64,000 nucleotides of DNA from Bradyrhizobium canariense (GTDB taxonomy: Bacteria; Pseudomonadota; Alphaproteobacteria; Rhizobiales; Xanthobacteraceae): assembly GCF_019402665.1 (NCBI RefSeq), contig NZ_VSST01000063.1, positions 1-64,000 on the forward strand. The letters are read 5' to 3'. A model generated the notes under the pieces. The model made no database searches. It had not been told where the DNA came from and worked only from the letters and a program-made list of their open reading frames with translations. Below, piece by piece: positions 19,324 to 28,490 of the stretch (within the stretch, counting starts at the first letter, position 1; the number at the start of each line of letters is the position of its first letter). A program made the position numbers and the translations under genes.

Positions 19324-19725
19324 GTGCGCGAGGGTCAATGTGAGTGAAGGTGCCGAGTTAACTGCGATGAACTTCGGTCAAGGCTCCCCGGTAATCGAGC
19401 GCGCGCATCAGAGAGCTGCACGGCCCGCCGGTGCAAAAATTGTGCCCGCCAAAACCGAGATCGCTTGACGTGTGGTGCCCCCGCCGGCGAGCGTTGTTGC
19501 TTCTGCAGATCAAGCATGCGTGGCTCATGCGGCGAGAACAACATCGTTAGCGGGTGTGACATGCTCAGCGTCATCGGTTCCATTTAGGTGATCCTGAATG
19601 CGGTGGCACTGGTTCGATCGGCAACGCGAGTAGATGGGAGGATGTGTTCGCCACGGGTATGATCGTAGATGTCTTGTGAAGGTATCATTTCGCGTTCAAC
19701 CAGGTTGCTCGTTTGGTTCAGCAGC
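19324..19725. other. Intergenic region
   Basis: About 400 bases between two minus-strand genes. The 103-codon minus frame at 19584-19895 overlaps the hypothetical gene below and has no independent support. Nothing else seen. Confidence 0.35.
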
Positions 19726-20178
19726 TCAATAGAGCTCGCGATACTCAAATTGAAAATTCGTTGATCCGGCCGCGATCCCCAACAGCCTTTGCAGCTTCTG
19801 GTATCCTGCGAGTGGCACGTCCATGCAATCGGAACTTCCCGCGTAGCAAACCCGAACCCGGATCGATTGACCGCAAATGTTTTGAACCAGCACAATCTGC
19901 TCGATGATCTTGGGGTTGTTGGCTTGGGGGTGCGTCAACGGATTGACTGATATGCAAAGCTTTCCGTCTACTGTCGTGTGATTTGGAGCGAACGTACCTT
20001 CCATCGGCCGAACCGAACTCGAAGGCCGAGTGGAAATGCCGGAGCCGCCATACATCGGAGGAGACGTGCGACCGAAGCCTGAAATTTGAGCATCGGCTGT
20101 CGTTGCGACGAGCGATGAAGCGATCACCACAGAGATCGCCAAATAACCGTCTAAGTGCCTAGATAGGTTATCATGCAT
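19726..20178 (-). CDS. Secreted hypothetical protein
   Basis: 150 residues if started at ATG 20178; the open frame extends to 20325. The signal peptide is LDGYLAISVVIASSLVATTA with cleavage near ADAQ. The mature chain has a Ser/Gly-rich linker, then a small domain with four Cys (KLCISVNP, QNICGQ, VRVCYAGSSDCMDVP), probably two disulphides. The pattern NPKIIEQIVLVQNICGQSI suggests a compact beta domain. No family assigned. Divergent from the GT2 gene at 20432, perhaps sharing its promoter region. Confidence 0.65.
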   Translation of the reverse strand: MHDNLSRHLDGYLAISVVIASSLVATTADAQISGFGRTSPPMYGGSGISTRPSSSVRPMEGTFAPNHTTVDGKLCISVNPLTHPQANNPKIIEQIVLVQNICGQSIRVRVCYAGSSDCMDVPLAGYQKLQRLLGIAAGSTNFQFEYRELY

Positions 20179-20431
20179 CTTCACTGCTCTGCACATCCAT
20201 GATGGTTGGAAGCCGCGGTTATCGGCGGCAGGATAGAATTGCAGTTGCGGCAACAGAATGACGGGTAAAATAGTTCCGTGGAATTGCGGGCGAGGAACTT
20301 GCCTCTTCCTTGCGCTTGAAAACACGTGCTAAAGGCTGCACCTTCCTGGATTGGTGTCTGACGTCCGTTGAGTGTGATGTTCTCTCGGCCGTCATGCGAC
20401 GTACTTACAACGCGAGTATTCTAGGCGGCGA

Positions 20432-21529
20432 ATGTTGAAGAGACCAGGACACGCTGTGTTGTCGGAAGTCGAGCTGGCGATCCTGCCGCGCCTCTCGGTC
20501 GTCATTCCGAACCACAATTACGCAGCTTACGTGGGATCCGCGATCCGCAGCGCGCTGGATATACGATGGCCAAACGTCGAGGTGATCGTCGTCGATGACG
20601 GGTCGACGGACCATTCACTCCACGAGATCAACGAATTTGCAGACGAAGTCACAATCATCAGCCAGGCGAACGCCGGGCAAATGATGTCCTGCGTGAATGG
20701 CTTTCGCAGGTCGTCCGGCGATATCGTCATATTTCTCGATTCGGACGATGCCTTGCACCCTGATGTGATGACGGAGATCGTATCCGTTTGGTCCAAAGCC
20801 GCGAGCAAATATCAGTTTCAGATGCGCGTGATCGATGCCGAGGGGCAGCCGACCGGAAACCTCCTGCCGCAGTACTTCTCCTGTCCAACCTCGGAGGACG
20901 TCCGCAAGTGGATGGCAACCACCGGCGCTTATCCGACCCCGCCCGGGTCTGGAAATGCCTACCCGAAATGGTTTGTCGAGCGTATTTTCGATTTTGAGTC
21001 CGACTTCGTTGATCGGGCTCCCGACAGTTATCTGTTGGCGGCCGCTCCCGCCTGTGGCGAGATCGTGACGATCACCAAACCATTAGCATATTATCGGGTG
21101 CACGGCCTCAATCACGGGGCGTTCCTTCAACTAGACGATACCCGCTTTGCCAGAGAGATCGACCTCACGCAGAGGCGGTACGGATTCTTTTCCGAGATCG
21201 CACGCACGGAGAAGCTGCCGGTTGCGCCCGATGCGCTTAAGAGTAATTTGATATTTCTTTGCTTGCGGATAGCGTCGTTCAAGCTGCGGCCGGACCTTCA
21301 TCCAATCGCGGCGGATAGTTCATTGAGCATCGCTGTCGATGCCCTTGGAGCGGCTGCGTCGCCACAAGGCTTCTCAAGGTCGCAGCGTATATCGCTGCTG
21401 GCGTGGATCTTCTGCATCCTCATCAGTCCGCGGTACTTTCGTCGTGCCCTGGTGAGTTTGCGGTACGTGCCCGCCCAGCGGCCGAAATGGTTGCGTGCGT
21501 TGCTCGGTCGATTCCGCATCATTCGATGA
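20432..21529 (+). CDS. Glycosyltransferase family 2
   Basis: 365 residues. GT-A fold signatures: RLSVVIPNHNYAAYVGSAI near the N terminus, VEVIVVDDGSTDHS (nucleotide Asp pair), and FLDSDDALHPD (metal-binding DxD). The C-terminal third is helical and basic (SPRYFRRALVSLRYVPAQRP), a likely membrane-contact region. It adds one sugar to the lipid-linked repeat at the cytoplasmic face. The same layout, with SSGDIVIFLDSDD and a WPVMSGNAY-like block, recurs in the transferase at 35831-36952, so the two are probably related. Sugar specificity is not readable. Confidence 0.92.
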   Translation: MLKRPGHAVLSEVELAILPRLSVVIPNHNYAAYVGSAIRSALDIRWPNVEVIVVDDGSTDHSLHEINEFADEVTIISQANAGQMMSCVNGFRRSSGDIVIFLDSDDALHPDVMTEIVSVWSKAASKYQFQMRVIDAEGQPTGNLLPQYFSCPTSEDVRKWMATTGAYPTPPGSGNAYPKWFVERIFDFESDFVDRAPDSYLLAAAPACGEIVTITKPLAYYRVHGLNHGAFLQLDDTRFAREIDLTQRRYGFFSEIARTEKLPVAPDALKSNLIFLCLRIASFKLRPDLHPIAADSSLSIAVDALGAAASPQGFSRSQRISLLAWIFCILISPRYFRRALVSLRYVPAQRPKWLRALLGRFRIIR

Positions 21530-21552
21530 TGGGGCTGGCTGGGACACTTCGG

Positions 21553-22830
21553 TCAGAGAGCCTGAGGACGGATCGACCTCAGGGCAGCGCCTGGCGATTG
21601 CGACCATACGCACAGCATTGCCATCAAGATCAGGAATGGAGCCATGGCGAGGTTGCCGCCGCCGAGCTGATAGCAGGCCAGCATTGTCAATGCGAGCATC
21701 GAGTTGTCTTTTCTGAATATGGAGAGGACGAGATAGAACAGGAAAATCAGTAGCCCGACAATTCCGTAGTCCGCAACGAGCTTGAGAACGGGATTTCCGC
21801 TGCCGCCGAAGTAGGCGGGCGACCGTTCCAATCCGCCGGGCCCGGAGCCGATAAGCACTCTGTCGGTCTGAAAGAGATAGTCCCAGGTCTGCAGTTGTGC
21901 GACGTAGCGGGCATAGCCGCTCGACTTGGTTGAACTGAATTCATCAAGCCTACTAACGATGGGATCAAAAGGCTCCGGTGCAATGAGGTACGTTGTACCG
22001 ATCATCAAGGCAACGGCCGCCCCGATGGCGATAACCCGTAGTGATTTGAGCGGAGCAATCAGGGGATAGACACTCAGGGACACGACGAGCACCAGGAGGC
22101 CTGATCCGGACCGGGTGAGCACGTACGAGATGGCGTATAACGGAAGATAGGCAAGTCGCCGCAAAATGAACACATCGACGACAACTCCTATAGCGAGCAA
22201 TTGGGACAGCGCTCCCGGCTCCATCGGGAAAAACCCGTTCGCGCGCCGATTCAGCGAGCCATAAAATTCCACCGCATTTTGATTGTAGGCGGACTCGACG
22301 AGGACGGGATCGAGCGCCGGGATTGTATCCTTGAACGAGAAGATCCGTATTCCGCCGAATTGAAGAACGATCTGGACGATTGCCAGAACGGCGCACAGGC
22401 GAACATAGAACAGGAAGACGGGAAGGACCGCCTCGTTGGAGAATCTCGTCGAGGGTCCGAACAGGAAGATCGAATTCGTGACAAGAACCATCGCAAGCGA
22501 TGCCGAGCTGATCTCCACACCGCGATCGGGAGATTCGGCTGCGGCGACCGCGCTGAAGAGAAACCAGACGACGACGAGTCCGAATGCGAGAGTCTGCGGC
22601 CCGCGAATGCTCACCAGACCAACCCACCATCCCCACGCGACGAGCGCGAAGAATCCGAACAGCGAAAAGAAGATCTGTCCGGTTCCAATGAGGAGTCCGA
22701 AGCGCTGCATGCAAATGCACAGAATGAAGGCGATGTGCGCGAAAATGACGCTATTGGTCTCGTCGCTTGACGCTGCTGCAGCGCGCTTGTTAGACGAGGT
22801 TCTGGCTGGGAATGTGTCGAGGCTCACCAT
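21553..22830 (-). CDS. O-antigen polymerase-like membrane protein (second Wzy)
   Basis: 425 residues, about eleven hydrophobic segments. Motifs typical of Wzy/O-antigen ligase proteins: an LTRSGSGLLVLVV helix end in the middle and RVLIGSGPGGL in a loop (GxGxG type) before GIVGLLIFLFYLV. It should polymerise lipid-linked repeats at the periplasmic face of the inner membrane. Convergent with the GT2 gene, 23 bases apart. A second Wzy-like gene sits at 13069-14373, and the two share only the general pattern. Confidence 0.82.
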   Translation of the reverse strand: MVSLDTFPARTSSNKRAAAASSDETNSVIFAHIAFILCICMQRFGLLIGTGQIFFSLFGFFALVAWGWWVGLVSIRGPQTLAFGLVVVWFLFSAVAAAESPDRGVEISSASLAMVLVTNSIFLFGPSTRFSNEAVLPVFLFYVRLCAVLAIVQIVLQFGGIRIFSFKDTIPALDPVLVESAYNQNAVEFYGSLNRRANGFFPMEPGALSQLLAIGVVVDVFILRRLAYLPLYAISYVLTRSGSGLLVLVVSLSVYPLIAPLKSLRVIAIGAAVALMIGTTYLIAPEPFDPIVSRLDEFSSTKSSGYARYVAQLQTWDYLFQTDRVLIGSGPGGLERSPAYFGGSGNPVLKLVADYGIVGLLIFLFYLVLSIFRKDNSMLALTMLACYQLGGGNLAMAPFLILMAMLCVWSQSPGAALRSIRPQAL

Positions 22831-22968
22831 GTTGGGACTCGTCGATTACTGTTTCGTGGCGCCTCGGTTGGTGGGTGCGTCTGGGCACAGGGTAACGATC
22901 GCGATCCACCTTGGTCTCTCTCGTGAGGCTGTTCACCCTCTATACTAGAGCCTGTAGCGACTTCCCAC

Positions 22969-24090
22969 ATGGAACACAACGCGAGCGCAAGAATTAACCC
23001 TTACGTTCATGGTGCCAGAGGTTTGTTTTGCCTCATGGTATTCGTCTATCACGTCGTTCATTCCGGATTACCCACGTTCGATCTGTTTGCCAGAGGGCTG
23101 TTGGGTGAAGCGCTGCAGTCCGGAAAATTCGGTGTCGAGTTCTTCTTCGGCATCAGTGGAATCGTGATTCTGCCAAGCCTTTATCGAGCATCCTCGGTCG
23201 TGACCTTTATTCTTGATCGCTATGCGAGGATTCTTCCTGTGCTCTGGACGACCGTGATCGCCATCGCGATTTCTGGCTGGCTTTCAGGAAAGGGTCCAAG
23301 TCTGCTGTTGGTTGGTGCAAATCTGTTGGCGCCGCCGCCATTTATTGACATCATCCAGATCAATCCCGCGGCGTGGTCGCTCGGATACGAATTCCTGTTC
23401 TATGGAGTATGTGCCGTCGTTTTCCTAGTCAGCGGCGTCAGTCGGCCGCTGGCGCTGACGTTAGCCGTCAGTTCGCTGGTCTTGCTCGTGTACTATCCCC
23501 GCGCGCTCCTGATGATTGGTGGCGTGCTCATTGCGGAGAAGTACCTATCGTCGACGTCGTTGCAATCGCTGGCGAAGTACCCGGCGATCTTCTTCGTGCT
23601 GTTCCTGACTGTCTGGAGAGGCCTCGAGCTTGCCAGTGCAACAGACTACGTTGGCTTTGTCACGCCGGCATATTTGCCATTCCATGACTGGATCTCTGCT
23701 TTTCCATTTGTTGTTCTTGGTGGCGTCTTCGGGACTATTTTCCTGCTTGGCATGTCCCGAGGGAACGGCCTGTTCGGAAGAATGCTGCGTTGGCAAATGA
23801 TGCAGTGGCTTGGAACGATCAGCTTCAGTTTCTATCTCTGGCCGCCGATCGTCATGGCCGGGGTCAAGCTGATCATGTATCGAACGGGCATGGTCGATGC
23901 ATTGGGGAGCGGATCGCAACTGTTTTTTCTCCTGGCCTCGCTTCCGCCGTCGCTTGTCGTTGCAACGATCAGCCATCGCCTGCTTGAAGTGAAGATGACG
24001 GGACAGATTCGAAGCCGGCTTGACCGCGCCGCGAACCGGCAGTCCGGCCGATCAATCAAGCACTCGACGGCACTCAAGGAGGGAACCTGA
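22969..24090 (+). CDS. Acyltransferase 3 family membrane protein
   Basis: 373 residues, about ten membrane helices. The N terminus has the family pattern RGLFCLMVFVYHVVHSG (catalytic-type His after a phenylalanine-rich helix), then VEFFFGISGIVI and FILDRYARILPVLW (Arg block). It should acetylate or otherwise acylate a sugar of the EPS repeat at the membrane. The basic C-terminal tail (RLDRAANRQSGRS) is cytoplasmic. Divergent from the Wzy gene to its left. Acetyl is the usual donor group in this family; that is inference here. Confidence 0.88.
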   Translation: MEHNASARINPYVHGARGLFCLMVFVYHVVHSGLPTFDLFARGLLGEALQSGKFGVEFFFGISGIVILPSLYRASSVVTFILDRYARILPVLWTTVIAIAISGWLSGKGPSLLLVGANLLAPPPFIDIIQINPAAWSLGYEFLFYGVCAVVFLVSGVSRPLALTLAVSSLVLLVYYPRALLMIGGVLIAEKYLSSTSLQSLAKYPAIFFVLFLTVWRGLELASATDYVGFVTPAYLPFHDWISAFPFVVLGGVFGTIFLLGMSRGNGLFGRMLRWQMMQWLGTISFSFYLWPPIVMAGVKLIMYRTGMVDALGSGSQLFFLLASLPPSLVVATISHRLLEVKMTGQIRSRLDRAANRQSGRSIKHSTALKEGT

Positions 24091-24302
24091 TCGGGGAACA
24101 GTCAAATGTTCTTGATTGTTCGACAAGTCACCGCCCCAAAACGATCGCAAGTTGCACGTCTACTTGCGAAAAAGCCGCAGGGCCGTGCGCTTGCGTGTGC
24201 CGGCTCGCGACGTGGCAGCGTCACCATTGCCAAAGTCTTTGCGCATTGAGCCGGCACAGCGTTTCTCAGCCGGCTAACAGCCGTACCGAAAGGATCTCGT
24301 TG

Positions 24303-25649
24303 ATGTTCGCAGCCGTGCGCAGGCAAGTCCTTTGTGTCGCCTCGATAGTCGTTGCATTCGGATCCGCAACGCCGGCCTGGTGCGCTGGCTGGGAGCTGGT
24401 GTTTTCGGATGAGTTCAACGGCGACAAGCTTGATCGAACCAAATGGGCGACCCGATACATCTACAACAACGAAACGATGGATCATTTCAACGATGAAAAG
24501 CAGCGCTACCGCGACAACCACGTGGTGTCCGAAGGTACGCTGAATCTGACTGCAAAAAAGAATGAGGGGGCGGACACGTTCGATTCCGGGATGATCCGGA
24601 GCCATCAGACATTCTACTACGGCTACTATGAAGCGCGGGTCTTTCTTCCGAATGCGCGGGGATCGTGGCCGGCATTCTGGCTCGAAGCCGATTACGATAT
24701 CGATGGAAAGTTCTGGCATCCGCCGGAGATCGACATTTTCGAGTACGTCATCAATGGTGTGGAAGACAAGCCGAACATGCTGCACTCGAATGCCATGACT
24801 AAAGATAAGTGGACGCCGCAGTCCTACACGTATGTGGACAGCTCCTTCGTGCTCAGGTTTCAGGACATGGTCAGCAAGGAGGATCTGAACAAGGACTGGC
24901 ATATTGCCGGCTTCGTTTGGGCTCCTGACCGCATTTCGTTCTTCTGGGATGGCCGTCTCGTCTACACGCGCATGTACCAGTGGCTCAGGAAGGATGGCCA
25001 ACTGGGACCACCGGCGCACATCGATCTCAATTTTGCTGTCGGCGGAGCAGCCTGGGCCGGCCGGCACGGGATCGATGATGCGGCTTTCCCGCAGGCGTTC
25101 AAGATCGACTACGTTCGCGTCTGCCAGTTCACGCCCTCCGAACGGGGAAGCCGAAAATGCGGTCCGAGCGACGTGACACCGGATCCGAATGATTTTGGAT
25201 ATAGGGCAGCGCTCAACGACATGCCCAAGCCGACATTCCTCAACGTTACGAACGTAGTAGCGGATAAGAAGCCGAACGCGGGGGTATTGTCGCTGGGCAC
25301 GACCGATCCGCTCAAGATCGAAATTCCGATCAAGATTCCGGACGACTATCCGACAAATCGAACGCTTCACGCGTACGTCTTCGACGAAATAACCGGCGCT
25401 ATGGTCGCATCGGCAAAGAAGCCGCTGCAACAGGACTCTCGCAAGGAAGGGGAAAATGGCGTCAGCGTGATCGAGTTTGCGCTGCCGGCCGTGCCGCGTG
25501 AAGGGAACTATCTGCTGGGCAGCAAACTGACGGCCGAAGTCGCGGGCGAGGTCGGCCCCAAAGAAGTCCCAGTTGCTTGCGACACCACGGTGATCCAACC
25601 AAAAAAAGCCAGATCTTGCCGTCTACTGTCGCTGCATGTGCACCGCTGA
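24303..25649 (+). CDS. Secreted glycoside hydrolase family 16 protein
   Basis: 448 residues from ATG 24303, with AAAGGA 8-9 bases ahead; the frame also opens upstream at 24195. Signal peptide to about residue 28 (PAWCA). The GH16 jelly roll starts WELVFSDEFNGDKLD; catalytic block PEIDIFEY has Glu142, Asp144 and Glu147, the retaining beta-glucanase set. The C-terminal 140 residues form a separate beta domain, ending in a basic tail (KKARSCRLLSLHVHR). Likely cleaves or trims the beta-linked EPS in the periplasm or outside, as ExoK does for succinoglycan. A 15-base inverted repeat runs across its stop codon. Confidence 0.93.
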   Translation: MFAAVRRQVLCVASIVVAFGSATPAWCAGWELVFSDEFNGDKLDRTKWATRYIYNNETMDHFNDEKQRYRDNHVVSEGTLNLTAKKNEGADTFDSGMIRSHQTFYYGYYEARVFLPNARGSWPAFWLEADYDIDGKFWHPPEIDIFEYVINGVEDKPNMLHSNAMTKDKWTPQSYTYVDSSFVLRFQDMVSKEDLNKDWHIAGFVWAPDRISFFWDGRLVYTRMYQWLRKDGQLGPPAHIDLNFAVGGAAWAGRHGIDDAAFPQAFKIDYVRVCQFTPSERGSRKCGPSDVTPDPNDFGYRAALNDMPKPTFLNVTNVVADKKPNAGVLSLGTTDPLKIEIPIKIPDDYPTNRTLHAYVFDEITGAMVASAKKPLQQDSRKEGENGVSVIEFALPAVPREGNYLLGSKLTAEVAGEVGPKEVPVACDTTVIQPKKARSCRLLSLHVHR

Positions 25650-25671
25650 TCGGAGGGGTGCACATGCAGCG
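25630..25671. terminator. Perfect 15-bp inverted repeat spanning the GH16 stop codon
   Basis: CGCTGCATGTGCACC at 25630-25644 and GGTGCACATGCAGCG at 25657-25671 are exactly complementary, with a 12-base loop. The TGA stop codon (25647-25649) falls in the loop and the left arm encodes the last residues. No T-run follows, so an intrinsic terminator is not proven; a 3'-end stabilising stem is equally possible. Confidence 0.55.
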
Positions 25672-25828
25672 TGAGCACAGCTCCGTGTGATCTGAATCAA
25701 GCCGAGTACCGCTGATTGCGCTCGGCACGCTATCCGAAGGTCGGTCTGAATTTTGCTTGGCTGTGGCAGGTGAGCCGTCATGCGGGCTTGCCTGTCACGG
25801 TCAGTGTCTCTTGCATTGGTAGTTGTCC

Positions 25829-26929
25829 ATGAACTCAAAAGTTCGCGCCGTCAGGCAAATCCTCCGTGGTACATTGCGCGGCAGCCCGAGCCGGCTTTGT
25901 GATCATCGCACGTGGCGAAGTGAACATCCGCATACGTGGGTCACTGCCGTCGAGGAACAGGTCCTGACCCGGAAGGCACCGGTTCGATTCGGCAGCCGCG
26001 ACGCAGGTTTCGGTGAAAGCGTTGACAACAGAATGCCCGAGCTGGGCGTTCTCCGCCTGGACAAGGCCCGCATCCTCGGTCCCGACGGCTGGCTCGTGAC
26101 GGAGGATGGATCGCTGCTCTACGAGAGCACTTGGTACGGATCGTCGTTCTCGCGCCATCCGCGATCAGTTGCCTATGGGACGCCGCTGCCGCTAAGCGGC
26201 ACCTGTCTCTCGCTAGCGAGTGATTTCGCCGGAGGGAACTATGGGCACTTCCTGCTCGATTGCCTGGGACGCTTGGCGCTATTCCAGAAAAGTGGCCTGT
26301 CGCTCGAGGATGTCGACTATGTCTATTTGCCCAAGCCTGCGTCCGAAACGGCAGCCAAACTCGTTCGCCGGCTTGGAATTCCAGTGCACAAGTGCGTGTG
26401 GGCAGGCCAGGAGGACATCCAGGCCGATCTCGTGATCGGCACTTCGTTTCCAGGCTTGCGACGGAATTATGCACCATGGCTTACGGAGTTCTTCCGCTTG
26501 CCGGTCGCCAAGTCGCCGCTTCGTCACGACAGGCGCGTATACGTTCCGCGCAAAGGACAAAGGAAGGTTGCCAACGAACAAGAGCTGATGCCTGCACTGA
26601 GAAAGTTCGGCTTCCAGATCTACGATTTTGATGACGTTGAGGATGAAGCGGCGTTTTTCTCGGAATGCGCGATTGTCGTTGGCCCACACGGTGCGGGGCT
26701 GACCAATCTCGTATTCTGCTCGCCTGGAACGAAAGTCCTGGAGCTGATCCCCTCAGACCACGTGCATCCCTATTACTACACGATCGCTACGTCGGCCGGC
26801 GCGCACTATTCTTACATCGTGGGAGACAGCAAGGGAACACGCCCGCGGGGAGCGTTTGGGCCCAGTCCATTCGATTTCGAGGTTGCGCCTGACATCTTCG
26901 AGCGCGCACTGGAAACCATCTGTCAATGA
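25829..26929 (+). CDS. Glycosyltransferase family 61 (DUF563)
   Basis: 366 residues from ATG 25829 (a TTG two codons upstream is open). Family signatures: AGGNYGHFLLDCLGRLALF in the middle and VVGPHGAGLTNLVFCSPGTK near the C terminus, the usual GT61 hallmark block. The N terminus is basic and without a signal, so it is cytoplasmic or membrane-peripheral. GT61 bacterial members transfer sugars such as xylose or glucose in capsule and EPS synthesis. Followed 13 bases on by the flippase gene, likely co-transcribed. Confidence 0.92.
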   Translation: MNSKVRAVRQILRGTLRGSPSRLCDHRTWRSEHPHTWVTAVEEQVLTRKAPVRFGSRDAGFGESVDNRMPELGVLRLDKARILGPDGWLVTEDGSLLYESTWYGSSFSRHPRSVAYGTPLPLSGTCLSLASDFAGGNYGHFLLDCLGRLALFQKSGLSLEDVDYVYLPKPASETAAKLVRRLGIPVHKCVWAGQEDIQADLVIGTSFPGLRRNYAPWLTEFFRLPVAKSPLRHDRRVYVPRKGQRKVANEQELMPALRKFGFQIYDFDDVEDEAAFFSECAIVVGPHGAGLTNLVFCSPGTKVLELIPSDHVHPYYYTIATSAGAHYSYIVGDSKGTRPRGAFGPSPFDFEVAPDIFERALETICQ

Positions 26930-26942
26930 GCGAGCATTGAAA

Positions 26943-28490
26943 ATGGTCGCTATTGGTGCGCGTACGGCGCTCCCTTTGTCGAAAAATTCAATCGCCATCG
27001 GAGCCGCCTGGATCGGCGTGAGCCGGCTGGTGGTTGCCAGTCTCGGCTTGCTGAACACGCTCATATTGGCGAGAATGCTCACGCCGGAAGATTTCGGCCT
27101 GGTTGCCGTCGCGACGGCCATCATTGCTGTTCTGACGTCGATGACGGAACTGTCCCTGGCATCGGCGCTCATTCACCACAAGGATCCTAGTGAGGATCAA
27201 TTCCACGCCGCGTGGACGTTGAGCCTGGCTCGCGGCTGCTTGCTGGCACTCTTGCTCTCGCTGCTCGCTTATCCGGTGGCATTGTCGTACGGCGATGGCC
27301 GCTTGATTCCGATCCTGTTGGTCCTGAGCTGCTCGATTGTGATATCTGGGCTTCGAAATCCGATGCTTGCGATGATGCAGCGTCAACTCGTCTTCTGGCA
27401 GGAATTTGTGACGAGCAGCAGCCGGGCGCTCGCAACCATCCTCGTCTCATCCGGGATCGCCATTTGCTTCAGGAGCTACTGGGCGCTTATCGCAGGAGCC
27501 GTCATCGCCAACTTCATCGATGTCGTCGCCTCTTATCTCATCCATCCGTTCCGGCCGAAATTCCGGATAACGGGGAGCCGCTCCCTATTCTCGTTCTCTG
27601 TTTGGCTATCACTCGGACAGGCCGTCAGCACGCTCAACTGGCGTTTCGACCAAATCATCATCGGATATTTTCTCGGGAAATCCGCCCTGGGTGCGTATGT
27701 GCTGGGCAGCGACCTGGCCGCCACGCCGACAAGAGAAGCAACAAATCCACTCGCCGGGACACTGTTTCCCGCGTTTGTGAGGCTGAGGGACGACAAGGCC
27801 GCCCTTCAACGCGCTTATCTGTCGGCGCAATCAATGCTGTGTGCGATTGCCTTTCCGGCTGGGTTCGGCTTCGCGTTGATCGCCGATCAATTCGTTCCGC
27901 TCGCACTGGGTGAAGCCTGGGCAGGCGCGACAATCGTGATCCAGCTCCTCGGTGGTGCAATTGCGTTGCATACGCTCAGTGCGACCGTCCAACCCCTTGG
28001 TCTGGCCCTTGGGCAGACGCGCAGGTTATTTCATCGCGACGTTGCGATCCTGATCGTGAGGCTGCCTGTCATCGTGGCGGGCTTGTGGGTCGGGGGGGTA
28101 CTTGGCCTGCTGGTCGCTCGCGTGGCGGTTACGCTCGGCGGTGTCGTCTACAACATGGTCCTGGTCCGCGAATTGATTGACACTTCTGTCTCCCGACAAT
28201 TTCTCGTGAATCTGAGGACCGCTTTGTCCACCTGCACGATGATCATTGTCGGTCTTCTGACCAATTGGAGTTTCATCACATCGTTTGGCCATGAGTCTCA
28301 CGTCTATGCTCGGTTGATCGCCATTGTTCTCGTGAGCGCTCTCGCTTATGTCGGGTCCCTCTTTGGAGTCTGGCGAGCGACAGGCGCGCCGGCCGGGCCA
28401 GAGCGTGAGATCCTGCGAATCCTCGGCGCAATTGCCAACAGGTTTCGGGAAACTGGGAAAATCGTCGATGATAACCGAGGAGTCGGGTGA
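26943..28490 (+). CDS. Wzx-type polysaccharide flippase
   Basis: 515 residues; start taken at ATG 26943 because the open frame before it overlaps GT61. Fourteen or so membrane segments; the first covers SIAIGAAWIGVSRLVVASLG. The pattern (paired helices, PEDFGLVAVATAII, a central FDQIIIGYFLG block) is that of the MOP exporter superfamily. It moves the lipid-linked repeat unit across the inner membrane for Wzy. The GTG start of the next gene overlaps its TGA (28487-28490), so translation is coupled. A second flippase lies at 54407-55882. Confidence 0.9.
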   Translation: MVAIGARTALPLSKNSIAIGAAWIGVSRLVVASLGLLNTLILARMLTPEDFGLVAVATAIIAVLTSMTELSLASALIHHKDPSEDQFHAAWTLSLARGCLLALLLSLLAYPVALSYGDGRLIPILLVLSCSIVISGLRNPMLAMMQRQLVFWQEFVTSSSRALATILVSSGIAICFRSYWALIAGAVIANFIDVVASYLIHPFRPKFRITGSRSLFSFSVWLSLGQAVSTLNWRFDQIIIGYFLGKSALGAYVLGSDLAATPTREATNPLAGTLFPAFVRLRDDKAALQRAYLSAQSMLCAIAFPAGFGFALIADQFVPLALGEAWAGATIVIQLLGGAIALHTLSATVQPLGLALGQTRRLFHRDVAILIVRLPVIVAGLWVGGVLGLLVARVAVTLGGVVYNMVLVRELIDTSVSRQFLVNLRTALSTCTMIIVGLLTNWSFITSFGHESHVYARLIAIVLVSALAYVGSLFGVWRATGAPAGPEREILRILGAIANRFRETGKIVDDNRGVG

